DNA of 64,000 bases from positions 62,001 to 126,000 of the forward strand of contig NZ_CP063832.1 in NCBI RefSeq assembly GCF_023277925.1, read 5' to 3'. How positions within the stretch are numbered: position 1 is the stretch's first letter; each line of letters starts with the position of its first letter. Position numbers and translations under genes: made by a program. Below the pieces are notes generated by a model, which was given only the letters and a program-made list of their open reading frames with translations, was not told the DNA's origin and made no database searches. The DNA comes from Pseudomonas entomophila. Its GTDB lineage: Bacteria; Pseudomonadota; Gammaproteobacteria; Pseudomonadales; Pseudomonadaceae. Of this stretch, positions 43,575-54,000 are shown piece after piece.

Positions 43575-46500
43575 ATGAGCAGCAGCGAGGTCCGCAGCGT
43601 TTGCCCCTACTGTGGCGTGGGGTGCGGCATCGTCATGAGCGTGACCGACGGCAAGGTGGTCAAGGTCAGTGGTGATAAACAGCACCCGAGCAACTTCGGC
43701 CGGCTGTGCACCAAGGGCCTGACGGCTCACATCCCCCTGACCACCGGGCGCATGGCCTACGCCTGGCTGCGCCGCCAGCGCGACCAGGAACCGGTGCGCG
43801 GCGCTCTGGACGAGGCCATCGCCGAAACCGCGTCCCGCCTGCGCACGATCATCGACCAGCACGGGGCGGACGCCGTGGCCTTGTACGTGTCGGGGCAGAT
43901 GTCGCTGGAGGCCCAGTACCTGGCCAACAAGCTGGCCAAGGGGTATATCCGCACCCGCCATATCGAATCCAACTCGCGCCTGTGCATGGCCAGCGCCGGC
44001 AGCGGTTACAAACAGTCGCTGGGCGCCGATGGGCCGCCCGGCAGCTACCAGGATTTCGAGCACGCCGAGGTGTTCCTGGTGATCGGCGCGAACATGGCCG
44101 ACTGCCATCCGATCCTCTTCCTGCGCTTGCTCGAGCGGGCCAAGGCCGGGGCCCGGCTGATCGTCGTCGACCCTCGGCGCACGGCCACCGCCGACAAGGC
44201 CGACCTGTTCCTGCAACTGCGCCCGGGCACCGACCTGGCGCTGCTCAATGGCCTGTTGCACCTGCTGCATGCCAACGGCCATACCGACCCCGACTTCATT
44301 GCCCGTCACACCGAAGGCTGGGAGGCGCTACCGGCCTTTCTCGCCGACTACACCCCTGAACGCGTCGCCGCCATCACCGGCTTGGCCGAGGCCGATATCC
44401 GCCAGGCCGCCACCTGGATCGGCGAGTCCCAAAACTGGATGAGCTGTTGGACCATGGGCCTGAATCAGAGCATCCACGGCACCTGGCACAGCAACGCGCT
44501 GTGCAACCTGCACCTGGCCACCGGCGCCATCTGCCGCCTGGGCAGCGGGCCGTTTTCCCTGACTGGCCAGCCCAACGCCATGGGCGGGCGCGAGATGGGC
44601 TACATGGGGCCTGGCCTGCCGGGCCAGCGTTCGGCGCAGGTCGAGGCCGACCGCGCCTTCGTCGAGGGGCAATGGCAGTTGGCGCCGGGTACGCTGCGCA
44701 GCGACGGCGGTGAGGGCACGGTGGCGCTTTTCGAGCAGATGAAGCAGGGCGAGGTGAAGGCCTGCTGGATCATCTGCAGCAACCCGGTGGCCAGCGTCGC
44801 CAACCGCCAGCAGGTGATCGACGGCCTGCGCCAGGCGGAACTGGTGATCAGCCAGGACGCCTTCCACGATACCGAGACCAATCGCCATGCCGACATCCTG
44901 TTGCCTGCCGCGCTATGGGCCGAAGGCGAGGGGGTGATGATCAACAGCGAGCGCAACCTCACCCTGATGCCGCGCGCGGTCGACCCGCCCGGTGAAAGCC
45001 TCGAGGACTGGCGCCTCATCGCTCGGGTGGCCTGTGCCATGGGGTATGGGCATGCTTTCGACTACCCCAATGCCGAGGCGGTGTATGAGGAAATCCGCCG
45101 CTTCTGGAACCCCGCCAGCGGCTACGACCTGCGTGGCATCGGTTACCCCGAGCTGCGTGAGCGCCCGCGGCAGTGGCCCTGCGCGCCAGGCCGGGAAGCC
45201 CCCCGCAGCCCGCTGCGCTACCGCAACGACGGGGTCAGCCAGCAGCTGTTGCAGGATGAGCAGGGGGCTCGCCCGGCACTGGATTTTCCCACGCCCAATG
45301 GCAAAGCGCGGTTCCTGGCACGGCCCTGGCTGCCAGCGGCCGAGCAGGCGGACGAGGCGTATCCCTTCGTGCTCAACACCGGGCGTGTGCAGCACCAGTG
45401 GCACACCCTGACCAAGACCGGCCAGGTGCCCAGCCTGAACAAGCTGGAGCCGGGCCCCTTCGTCGAGATCAACCCCGAGGATGCCCGGCGCCTGGGGATC
45501 CGTGACCGCGACACGGTGGCGATCCGCTCGCGGCGCGGCCTGGCGCAGTTGCCCGCGCGGGTCAGTGATCGCGTGCTGCCCGGTGGTTGCTTCGCGCCGT
45601 TCCATTGGAACGACCTGTATGGCGAGCAACTGGCGATCAACGCCGTCACGTGCGACGCAGTCGACCCGACCTCCCTGCAACCGGCTTTCAAGTATTGCGC
45701 CGTGGCCCTGGAGCGGGTCGCGGGCGAGCGTATCGACGCCATCGACCTTGTTTCGGAGCCCACCCGCATGCCCACCGCCACCCTGTCTCGGCTGCTTGGC
45801 CTGGATGCTTTGCCAGCACCGGAGCTGGCAGAGGACGAGCGCCATTACCTGCAAGGTTTCCTGTTCGGCCTGGGCCAGGCCCGTGCCGAAGGGGTTCCGC
45901 GCTTGCCGGCCGGGGCGCCCCTGGCCCCCGCCCGACGCCTGTTCGTCGATGGACTGCTGGCAGCCTTGTTCAGCCAACCGGTACCGGCCAGTGAAGTCTC
46001 CAGTCATCACGTGGTGTGGGCGTCGCAGACCGGCAACAGCGAAGCCCTGGCCGAACGATGTGCGCAGCACCTGCGCGCAGCAGGGTTGGCGGTGCGCCTC
46101 AGTTGCATGGATGCGCTCGGCCCGGCGCAGTTGCAGGGGGCTGCCAGTGTGCTGCTGATCGCCAGCACCTTTGGTGACGGCGACGCCCCGGATTGCGCCA
46201 CGGCGTTCTGGCAGGCCCTGCAAGGCGAGGAGGGCGGGCACTGCGCCACGTTGCCCTACGCGGTATTGGCCTTGGGCGATTCCAGCTACGACCAGTTCTG
46301 TGGTTTCGGGCGCAAGCTCGACCAGCGCCTGGCCGAGCTGGGCGCGCGGCGCCTGCTGGCGCGGGTCGATTGCGAAGGGGATGCCGACGAGGCCTTCAGC
46401 GCCTGGCTGGACGCCTTGATGGAACAGTTGGGCAGTGCCAGGCCGACACCCGCCGAGCCCGAGCCGGTCGCGGGCTATGGCAAGCAGCAACCGTGGCTGG

Positions 46501-47570
46501 CGTCGGTGTTGGAAAACCGCCTGCTCAATACCCCCGGGTCGGCCAAGGAAACCCGTCAGCTGGTGTTTGACCTGCGCGGCAGTGGCTTCACCTATCAACC
46601 GGGCGACGCCCTGGGTGTGTGGCCACGCAATTGCCCAGCGCTGGTCGCGGAACTGCTGGCGCTGACGCAGCTCGATGGACAGGCCACGGTCGAGCTCAAG
46701 GGGCATGCGCCAATGCCGCTCTCGGTCGCGCTGGAGCGCCACCTGGACATTACCCGGGTCACCCCGCAGCAACTCGAGCGGTTCAGCCAGGGCAGCGACG
46801 ACTTGCGGCGTCTGCTGCAACCTGAGCGCAAGGCCGAATTGAAGGCCTGGCTGTGGGGGCGGCAACTGGCCGATGTGTTGAGCGCCTTTCCACAGCGGTT
46901 GTCGCTGACCGCCTGGTTGGGCTTGCTAAAGCCCTTGCAGCCACGCCTTTACTCGATCAGCTCCAGCCCCAACGCGCATCCCGAACAGGTGCACCTGACG
47001 GTCTCGACGGTGCGCTACGGGGAACGCAAAGGTGTCTGCTCGAGCTTTCTCGCCGACCGTGCCGGCGCGCTGGAAGTGGCGATCTTCCCGCAGCCGTCGA
47101 AGCACTTCCGCCTACCCGAGGACGACGCCACACCGATCATCATGATTGGCCCTGGCACCGGTATCGCACCGTTTCGCGCCTTTCTCGAGGAGCGCGAGGT
47201 ACGCGGGGCGAGCGGGCGCAACTGGCTGTTCTTCGGTGAACAGCAGGCGGCCAGCGATTTCTATTACCGCGAGCAGTTGCTGGCTTGGGAGAGCAGTGGG
47301 CACTTGCGGCTGAGCACTGCGTTCTCCCGTGATCAGCCGCAGAAGATCTACGTGCAGCAGCGCTTGCTGGAACAGGGCGCCGAGCTGTGGCGGTGGCTGG
47401 AGGATGGGGCGTGGGTGTATGTCTGCGGCGACGCCCAGCGCATGGCCAGGGATGTGGATGCGGCGCTGCGCCTGGTGGTGGCGGCGCAGGGCGGGATGAA
47501 TGATGAGGCAGCGGCTGCCTGGGTCGAGGCGCTGGGCAAGGCTGGGCGCTATCGGCGGGATGTGTATTGA
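43575..47570 (+). CDS. nasA: Assimilatory nitrate reductase fused to a CysJ-type flavoprotein reductase
   Basis: A 1331-residue fusion. Residues 1 to about 790 are a molybdopterin bis-MGD nitrate reductase of the NasA/NarB type, with a 4Fe-4S site Cys10, Cys13, Cys17 and Cys45 and a C-terminal dinucleotide-binding domain ([12 protein letters not shown]). From about 812 a flavodoxin domain (VWASQTGNS) follows, then FAD-binding ([16 protein letters not shown]) and NADPH-binding ([12 protein letters not shown], near 1191). One polypeptide can therefore take electrons from NAD(P)H to nitrate. ATG 43575 has AGGAG; the frame runs upstream through the leader hairpin by chance. Confidence 0.94.
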   Translation: MSSSEVRSVCPYCGVGCGIVMSVTDGKVVKVSGDKQHPSNFGRLCTKGLTAHIPLTTGRMAYAWLRRQRDQEPVRGALDEAIAETASRLRTIIDQHGADAVALYVSGQMSLEAQYLANKLAKGYIRTRHIESNSRLCMASAGSGYKQSLGADGPPGSYQDFEHAEVFLVIGANMADCHPILFLRLLERAKAGARLIVVDPRRTATADKADLFLQLRPGTDLALLNGLLHLLHANGHTDPDFIARHTEGWEALPAFLADYTPERVAAITGLAEADIRQAATWIGESQNWMSCWTMGLNQSIHGTWHSNALCNLHLATGAICRLGSGPFSLTGQPNAMGGREMGYMGPGLPGQRSAQVEADRAFVEGQWQLAPGTLRSDGGEGTVALFEQMKQGEVKACWIICSNPVASVANRQQVIDGLRQAELVISQDAFHDTETNRHADILLPAALWAEGEGVMINSERNLTLMPRAVDPPGESLEDWRLIARVACAMGYGHAFDYPNAEAVYEEIRRFWNPASGYDLRGIGYPELRERPRQWPCAPGREAPRSPLRYRNDGVSQQLLQDEQGARPALDFPTPNGKARFLARPWLPAAEQADEAYPFVLNTGRVQHQWHTLTKTGQVPSLNKLEPGPFVEINPEDARRLGIRDRDTVAIRSRRGLAQLPARVSDRVLPGGCFAPFHWNDLYGEQLAINAVTCDAVDPTSLQPAFKYCAVALERVAGERIDAIDLVSEPTRMPTATLSRLLGLDALPAPELAEDERHYLQGFLFGLGQARAEGVPRLPAGAPLAPARRLFVDGLLAALFSQPVPASEVSSHHVVWASQTGNSEALAERCAQHLRAAGLAVRLSCMDALGPAQLQGAASVLLIASTFGDGDAPDCATAFWQALQGEEGGHCATLPYAVLALGDSSYDQFCGFGRKLDQRLAELGARRLLARVDCEGDADEAFSAWLDALMEQLGSARPTPAEPEPVAGYGKQQPWLASVLENRLLNTPGSAKETRQLVFDLRGSGFTYQPGDALGVWPRNCPALVAELLALTQLDGQATVELKGHAPMPLSVALERHLDITRVTPQQLERFSQGSDDLRRLLQPERKAELKAWLWGRQLADVLSAFPQRLSLTAWLGLLKPLQPRLYSISSSPNAHPEQVHLTVSTVRYGERKGVCSSFLADRAGALEVAIFPQPSKHFRLPEDDATPIIMIGPGTGIAPFRAFLEEREVRGASGRNWLFFGEQQAASDFYYREQLLAWESSGHLRLSTAFSRDQPQKIYVQQRLLEQGAELWRWLEDGAWVYVCGDAQRMARDVDAALRLVVAAQGGMNDEAAAAWVEALGKAGRYRRDVY

Positions 47571-47627
47571 ACGCCCCGAGATGGTGAGCCGTGCACCCGT
47601 GCGGTGCATTAATTCGGCATGACCTCT

Positions 47628-47710
47628 GTAGGAGCGGCTTCAGCCGCGATCATCCGCGAAGCGGATACCAGGCACCGCGCCGTCTGCATCGCGGCTGAAG
47701 CCGCTCCTAC
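47628..47710. repeat. REP pair, perfect inverted copies
   Basis: GTAGGAGCGGCTTCAGCCGC.. at 47628 and its exact reverse complement ending at 47710, between nasA and nirB. Confidence 0.9.
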
Positions 47711-47786
47711 AGAGGGCAAGCAGGGTTACCCGCGAAGCCGTTGCCAGGCACATTGGCACATTCCCTGCTTCGACCATTGCACAAAA

Positions 47787-47838
47787 GCCCCACTGATCAA
47801 CGGCGATCATCCCGGGGCCTCACACTGATGAGTACAGG
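47787..47838 (+). promoter_or_regulatory. ANTAR-type antitermination leader of nirBD
   Basis: Hairpin P1 has TGATC/GATCA (47794-47809) around the hexaloop AACGGC, again AnnGnn, within an outer GCCCC/GGGGC stem. A second element, GCCT...ACTGAT...AGGC (47817-47839), places another AnnGnn-type six-base segment in a weak stem just before the terminator. The same layout before nasA suggests shared control by a NasT-like protein responding to nitrate or nitrite. Confidence 0.68.
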
Positions 47839-47839
47839 C

Positions 47840-47880
47840 AAAGGCGCCTGGAGCTTCGGCTCCAGGCGCCTTTTTGTTTT
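47840..47880 (+). terminator. Leader attenuator before nirB
   Basis: A perfect 15-base stem AAAGGCGCCTGGAGC/GCTCCAGGCGCCTTT with a TTCG tetraloop is followed by TTGTTTT. It ends 20 bases before the nirB start codon. Confidence 0.9.
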
Positions 47881-47899
47881 CCGTGATCGAGGATCGGCT

Positions 47900-50455
47900 A
47901 TGAAGGCAACAGCGAACGGCGCACCACGTGCGCGACTGGTCATCGTCGGCAACGGCATGGTCGGCCACCACTGTGTCGAGCAACTGCTCGAGCGGGGTGC
48001 CCTGGACCGTTTCGAGCTGCATGTGTTCGGCGAGGAACGCCAGCGCGCCTACGACCGGGTGCACCTGTCCGAGTACTTCGCCGGTAGCTGTGCCGAGACC
48101 TTGGCCCTGTGCGAGCAGGACTTCTACACGCGCCATGGGGTGCACCTGCACCTGGGCGAAGCGGTGCTGGAGATCGACCGCGAGCGCTGCGAGGTGGTCA
48201 CTGGCGAAGGCCGCTACGGCTATGACCAACTCATCCTGGCCACCGGCTCCTATCCCTTCGTGCCGCCGATCGAAGGTTCCAGCGGCAATGCCCGGCTGGT
48301 CTACCGCACGCTCGATGACCTTGACGCCATCCGCAATGCGGCCGCCGATGCCCGCCGTGGCGTGGTGGTGGGCGGTGGCCTGCTGGGGCTGGAAGCCGCC
48401 AACGCGCTGAAGTCGCTGGGCCTGGAAGCGCATGTGGTGGAGTTCGCCCCACGGCTGATGCCGGTGCAGCTCGACGCTGAAGGCGGCGCGGCCCTCAAGG
48501 CGCAGATCGAAGCCCTTGGCGTGGGCGTGCACCTGTCCCGCGCCACCCAGTCGATCGGCGCGGGCGAAGACTATCGCTACCGCATGCAGTTCGACGGTGG
48601 CGAGTACCTGGAGACCGACTTGATCGTGTTCTCCGCCGGCATCCGCCCCCAAGACGCCTTGGGCCGTGCCTGTGGCCTGGACATCGCCACGCGCGGCGGC
48701 GTGGTGATCGACAACGATTGCCGCAGCAGCGACCCGCGAATTTTCGCCATCGGTGAATGCGCCTCGTGGAACGGCAGCGTGTTCGGCCTGGTTGCGCCGG
48801 GCTATGCCATGGCGCGCAACCTCGCGGCGCTGCAGGTCGGTGACACGGCGGGCGCGTTCACCGGCGCCGACATGTCGACCAAGCTCAAGCTGCTGGGCGT
48901 CGATGTCGGCTCCATCGGCGACGCCCACGGCGCCACGCCGGGCTCGCGCAGCTACCGCTTCATCGACGAGGCCAACGCCGCCTACCGCCGCCTGGTGGTG
49001 GATGCCAGCGGCAAGCACGTGCTCGGTGCGGTGCTGGTGGGCGACAACAGCTACTACGACACCTTGCTGCAATACGCCCAGAACGGCCTTGCGCTGCCGG
49101 CCGACCCGGCCGCGCTGATCCTGCCGCAAAGCGGCGGCGCACCAGCCCTGGGCGCCGACGCGCTGCCCGACAGCGCGACCATCTGCTCGTGCCACAACGT
49201 CAGCAAGGGCGCGGTGTGCGCGGCCATCGACAGCGGTTGCGGCGACCTCGCCGCGGTGAAGGGCTGCACCAAGGCGGCCACCGGCTGCGGTGGCTGCGCG
49301 GCGCTGCTCAAGCAGGTGTTCGAGCACGAACTGACCGCCCGTGGCGTGACCGTGGACAAAAGCCTGTGCGAACACTTCGCCTACACCCGCCAGGAGCTCT
49401 ACGCCCTGGTGCGGGTCGAGGGTATCCGCAGCTTCGACGAACTGCTGGCGCGCCATGGCCAGGGCCATGTCGGCTGTGACATCTGCAAGCCGACGGTGGG
49501 CTCGATCCTCGCCTCATGCTGGAACCAGCCGATCATGGACCCGTCGCTGGTGCCGCTGCAGGACACCAACGACACCTTCATGGCCAACATGCAGAAGAAC
49601 GGCACCTACTCGGTGGTGCCGCGCATCCCCGGTGGCGAGATCACCCCGGACAAGCTGATCGTGATCGGCCAGGTGGCGAAGAAATACGACCTCTACACCA
49701 AGATCACCGGTGGCCAGCGCATCGACCTGTTCGGCGCCCAGTTGCACGAGTTGCCGCTGATATGGGGCGAACTGATCGAGGCCGGCTTCGAGACCGGGCA
49801 CGCCTACGGCAAGTCGACGCGCACGGTGAAATCCTGCGTGGGCAGCACCTGGTGCCGCTACGGTGTGCAGGACAGCGTGGCCATGGCCTTGCGCCTGGAA
49901 GACCGCTACAAGGGCCTGCGCTCGCCGCACAAGCTCAAGTTCGCGGTGTCGGGCTGCACCCGCGAATGCGCCGAGGCGCAGAGCAAGGATATCGGCGTGA
50001 TCGCCACCGACAAGGGCTGGAACCTGTATGTCTGCGGCAATGGCGGCATGCGCCCGCGACATGCCGAACTGTTCGCCACCGACCTGGACGACGAGGCACT
50101 GGTGCGCCTGATCGACCGGGTGCTGATGTTCTACATCCGTACCGCCGACAAGCTGCAGCGCACCTCGGTGTGGCGCGAAAGCCTGGAAGGCGGGCTGGAT
50201 TACCTCAAGGCGGTGATCCTCGACGACAGCCTGGGCCTTGGCCACGAGCTGGAGGCGCAGATGCAGCAGGTGGTCGACCGCTACGAATGCGAATGGGCCA
50301 ATGCCCTGAAAGACCCTGAGAAGCTCAAGCGCTTCCGTACCTTCGTCAACGACCAGCGCGCCGACCCCGATGTGCATTTCGTTCGTGAGCGTGAACAGCG
50401 CCGGCCCGCCGCGCCGCTGCACCTGATCCCCACCATCACCGAGGAGGCTGTCTGA
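47900..50455 (+). CDS. nirB: Nitrite reductase (NAD(P)H) large subunit
   Basis: An 851-residue siroheme enzyme that reduces nitrite to ammonium. An FAD/NAD(P)H oxidoreductase domain comes first (RLVIVGNGMVGHHCVEQL, LATGSYPFVPPIEG), then a [2Fe-2S] BFD-like domain (CSCHNVSKGAVC near 430 with CGGC), and a siroheme/4Fe-4S domain with C-x5-C in SCVGSTWC (about 645) and C-x3-C in SGCTRECAEA. GAGGATCGG precedes ATG 47900. An in-frame ATG at 47828 would translate through the terminator stem and has no ribosome site, so it was not used. nirD follows directly. Confidence 0.96.
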   Translation: MKATANGAPRARLVIVGNGMVGHHCVEQLLERGALDRFELHVFGEERQRAYDRVHLSEYFAGSCAETLALCEQDFYTRHGVHLHLGEAVLEIDRERCEVVTGEGRYGYDQLILATGSYPFVPPIEGSSGNARLVYRTLDDLDAIRNAAADARRGVVVGGGLLGLEAANALKSLGLEAHVVEFAPRLMPVQLDAEGGAALKAQIEALGVGVHLSRATQSIGAGEDYRYRMQFDGGEYLETDLIVFSAGIRPQDALGRACGLDIATRGGVVIDNDCRSSDPRIFAIGECASWNGSVFGLVAPGYAMARNLAALQVGDTAGAFTGADMSTKLKLLGVDVGSIGDAHGATPGSRSYRFIDEANAAYRRLVVDASGKHVLGAVLVGDNSYYDTLLQYAQNGLALPADPAALILPQSGGAPALGADALPDSATICSCHNVSKGAVCAAIDSGCGDLAAVKGCTKAATGCGGCAALLKQVFEHELTARGVTVDKSLCEHFAYTRQELYALVRVEGIRSFDELLARHGQGHVGCDICKPTVGSILASCWNQPIMDPSLVPLQDTNDTFMANMQKNGTYSVVPRIPGGEITPDKLIVIGQVAKKYDLYTKITGGQRIDLFGAQLHELPLIWGELIEAGFETGHAYGKSTRTVKSCVGSTWCRYGVQDSVAMALRLEDRYKGLRSPHKLKFAVSGCTRECAEAQSKDIGVIATDKGWNLYVCGNGGMRPRHAELFATDLDDEALVRLIDRVLMFYIRTADKLQRTSVWRESLEGGLDYLKAVILDDSLGLGHELEAQMQQVVDRYECEWANALKDPEKLKRFRTFVNDQRADPDVHFVREREQRRPAAPLHLIPTITEEAV

Positions 50456-50817
50456 TGAACCGTTCCAATGTTGCCGAGACACAACCGTTGCACTGGCAGG
50501 CGGTGTGCCAGGTCCGGGACCTGGTGGCCGATTCGGGTGTGGTGGCCTGGTTCGACGGGGAACAGGTGGCGCTGTTCTACCTGCCGGGGCGCGAGCAGGT
50601 GCTGTATGCCGTCGACAACCGCGATCCGCGGTCGGGGGCCAATGTCATTGGCCGCGGCCTGGTCGGCAGCCTGGGCGGCGAGCTCGTGGTGGCGGCGCCG
50701 TTGTACAAGCAGCATTTCAGCTTGCAGGACGGGCGCTGCCTGGAAGATCCGGCGCAGCGACTGCGGGTGTGGCCAGTGCGGGTGACCGGGGAGCAAGTAG
50801 AGATCGCCCAGCACTGA
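50455..50817 (+). CDS. nirD: Nitrite reductase (NAD(P)H) small subunit
   Basis: A 120-residue Rieske-fold subunit of the assimilatory nitrite reductase. The typical YAVDNRDPRSGANVIGRGLVG and PLYKQHFSLQDGRCLED are present; as in other NirD proteins, the Rieske iron ligands are missing. The start codon shares one base with the nirB stop (TGATG), so the two are coupled. Confidence 0.95.
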   Translation: MNRSNVAETQPLHWQAVCQVRDLVADSGVVAWFDGEQVALFYLPGREQVLYAVDNRDPRSGANVIGRGLVGSLGGELVVAAPLYKQHFSLQDGRCLEDPAQRLRVWPVRVTGEQVEIAQH

Positions 50818-50832
50818 CTTAGCACGAACTTT

Positions 50833-50950
50833 GTAGGAGCGGCTTCAGCCGCGATCACCCGCAAAGCGGGTGACGGGCACCGCGTCGCCTGCATCGCGGC
50901 TGAAGCCGCTCCTACACGCGGTCCCCTGTAGGAGCCGGCTTGCCGGCGAA
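50833..50950. repeat. REP pair plus a third REP copy
   Basis: GTAGGAGCGGCTTCAGCCGC.. (50833-50855) and its exact reverse complement (50893-50915), then a separate GTAGGAGCCGGCTTGCCGG.. copy at 50928-50950. They lie between nirD and the RHS gene. Confidence 0.88.
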
Positions 50951-51098
50951 AGGGCCGGAACATACACCCTTGGCCCCGCGCATTCCCACACCCCCTCAGG
51001 GTTTCCCCCATGGCCGAACCGCCCCCGCCTTAGTATCATTTCGCCCTCACGGACCACCCGGGACCTCAACGTCCCCCGCCTAGGAAGGCCCTTTCACG

Positions 51099-54000
51099 AT
51101 GTCTGCCGCACCCGCCGTTCCCGCGCCCAGCGAGCGCGAAATCCAGATCGCCATCGCCCCCCTCGACACCCTCCTCAGCGAAGACCTCGGCGCCGCCGCC
51201 GCTTCCGTCGACCACTGGCTGCAAGAAATCAGCTACGGCCTGGTCGATCTGCAACTGCTGCGCCAGCACGCCGAGAGCATCCCGGCCATGGCCAACTCCC
51301 TGGCCTGCATCGACGCGCTGATCGACATCCTCGAACTGGTCGAAAACCCCGACCCCGATCCGCTGGTGTGGGTCAGCCTGGGCATCAACCTGATCGGCAT
51401 CGTCCCCTACCCACCCGGCCTGTCCCGCGCCCGCACCGTGCTGCGCCCGGTGCTGCAACTGACCCGCCAGACCCTGCGCCGCCGCCCCGGCGCGCACATC
51501 GGCGCGGTGATCCTGGAGATCATCGACGGCCACCTGCACGCCAATATCCGCGGCGCCCTGGAGCACTACGTACGCGAGGCCCTGGCCCAGTTGCCGGCGA
51601 TGCTCAGTGCCGCCGCCGACACTGCGCGCCTGTTGTTCACCTCGTTGGCCAAGACCATTGCCGCCGCCGCCCGTGGCAAGCTGGATGCCGCCAGCAGCCA
51701 CCGCCTGGCCCGCGCGCAGATGGCCCAGGTGGCGCTGTACGACTCGGCCCTGGAGACCGACGCCTGGCGCCTGGCCCTGTCGGCCCTGGCCAACGCCACC
51801 GAGGGCAGCCTCAAGGACGGCTACAACAGCGTTGCCCGCCACTTCAAGGGCGAGCTGGACAGCCTGCTCGGGCCGTTGATCCGCACCCTCGAAGACCTGG
51901 CCAAGGTCGTGCCCCAGCGCCTGCAGGCCCTGGGCAGCGCTGGTATGGAAAACAGCATCGCCTGGCTGCTGACCCGCCTGCTCGAGACTGTGCTGGCCAA
52001 CCCGCGCCGCCCAGGCATGGCCGTCGCCATCCGCCCCGGCGTCACCCACCAGGCCCGGCATGTCCACCCCGAAGGGCCGACCGAGGTGGTGCGCAGCCAG
52101 GTCCGCGCCAACAAGCAGCCCAAGCCCGAGAAGAACGGTCCGTGTGCCTGCACCGGCTTCAGCATCGGCCATGTGCTCGGTGACGAGACGCTGGCCCATC
52201 AGGATTTCAGTCTGTCCGGGCCGTTCCCGGTCAACTGGACGCGGGTGTACAACTCCCGGCTGGCCAAGCTGGACGACGGCAGCCTCGGCGCCCGCTGGAT
52301 CACCGAGTTCACCACTTGCCTCGATGTCGTGGACAAGGGCGTGGTGTTCCACGACAGCGACGGCCGCAGCCACGACTACCCGCTGCCCAAGGTCGGCAAG
52401 CCGCACTATGACCCGATCGAGTACGTCAGCCTGGTGCGCACCACCGAGACCCAGCTCATCCTCATCCGCGGCCTCTCGCGGCGTGAGACCTACGAGCGGG
52501 TCGGTGATCGCTTCTACCTGGTCCACATCGTCCTGCGCAGCGGCGCCGGGGCAATGCTGCACTACGAGCACAGCCACAATGGCCGCCCGGTGCTGTCGGA
52601 TATCAACACCTATTCCGACAACGACCCCGAAAAAGTCCACCTGCAACTGGGCACCCTGCTCGACGACCATGGGCATATCCAGGGCCTGTGGCAGGTGGTC
52701 GACGGCACGCCGCTGCGCCAGCTGTGCGGCTACCACTACGACGCTCAAGGCGACCTGATCGCCGCCCAGGACGAGCACGGCGCCGCCTGGCACTACCAGT
52801 ACCAGCATCACTTGGTGACCCGCTACACCGACCGCACCGGGCGCGGCATCAACCTGGAATGGGACGGCAGCGGCCCACAGGCCAAGGCCATCCACGAGTG
52901 GGCCGACGACGGCAGCTTCGAGACCCGCTTGGCCTGGGACCCGAACATCCGCCTGACCTATGTCACCGACGCCCACGGCCAGGAAACCTGGCACTACTAC
53001 GACGCCCTCGGCTACACCTACCGCCTGATCCACCCGGACGGCCGCGAGGAGTGGCTATTCCGCGATGAACGCAAGAACGTCATCCGCCACGTCCACCCCG
53101 ACGGCAGCCAGGACCGCTACACCTACGATGAACGCAGCAACCTGTTGCAGCACATCCGCGCCGACCACAGCACGGTGCACTACGCCTACGACGAGCACGA
53201 CCAGCCGATCAAGCTGCGCGATGCCGAGGGGGGCTTGTGGCTACGCGACTATGACGAGCGCGGCAACCTGGTCGAGAGCGTCGATCCGCTGGGCAACAAG
53301 ACCGAGTTCGCCTATACCCCGGCCGGGCTGGTCAAGGCGATCAAGGATGCGCTGGGCAACGAGAAGACACTGGCCTACAACGCTGCCGGGCAGTTGCTTG
53401 AGTACACCGACTGCTCGGGCAAGACCAGCCAGTGGGCGTACAACGCCCTCGGCCAGCTGACCGAATTCGCCGATGCAGCGGGTAACACAACCGCCTACGA
53501 GTACCAGGCCGGGCAACTGGCCAAGGTCACCCATCCCGACAAGACCGAGGAACGCTTCAACTACGACGCCGAAGGTCGCCTGCTGGCCCACGTCGACGCG
53601 CTCGACCGCTGCACCACCTGGTCCTATACCGCTGCCGGTATGCTCGCTGAGCGCGTCGACGCCAACGAGCACACCTTGCGTTATCGCTGGGACAAGCTCG
53701 GCCGCTTGATCGGGCTGGAAAACGAGAACACCAGCAAGGCCACCTTCCTCTACGACCCGGTCGGCCGGCTGCTGCAAGAAACCGGCTTCGATGGCCTGGT
53801 CACCCGTTACCAGTACGACCCGTACAGCGGTCGGTTGGCGAGCACCCAGGTTGGCCAGCGCCGTATCGAGCTGACCTTCGACCCCATGGGCCGCTTGAGT
53901 GAACGCACGGCCCGCCTGGGCAACCAGAGCCAGAGCGAAACCTTTGCCTACAACGGCAACGGCCAGTTGATCCAGGCCGTCAACGCCGCCAGCAAGTTGC

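Noticed and set aside
47828..47899. Upstream start codon for nirB at 47828
   Set aside because: It would translate through the terminator stem, has no ribosome site, and adds 24 residues not expected before the conserved FAD-binding start.
50833..50950. CRISPR-like array
   Set aside because: The repeated units are inverted REP palindromes, not direct repeats with regular spacers.
51066..53033. 655-codon minus-strand frame inside the RHS gene
   Set aside because: It is a shadow of the GC-biased RHS codons on the other strand and has no domain or start signal.
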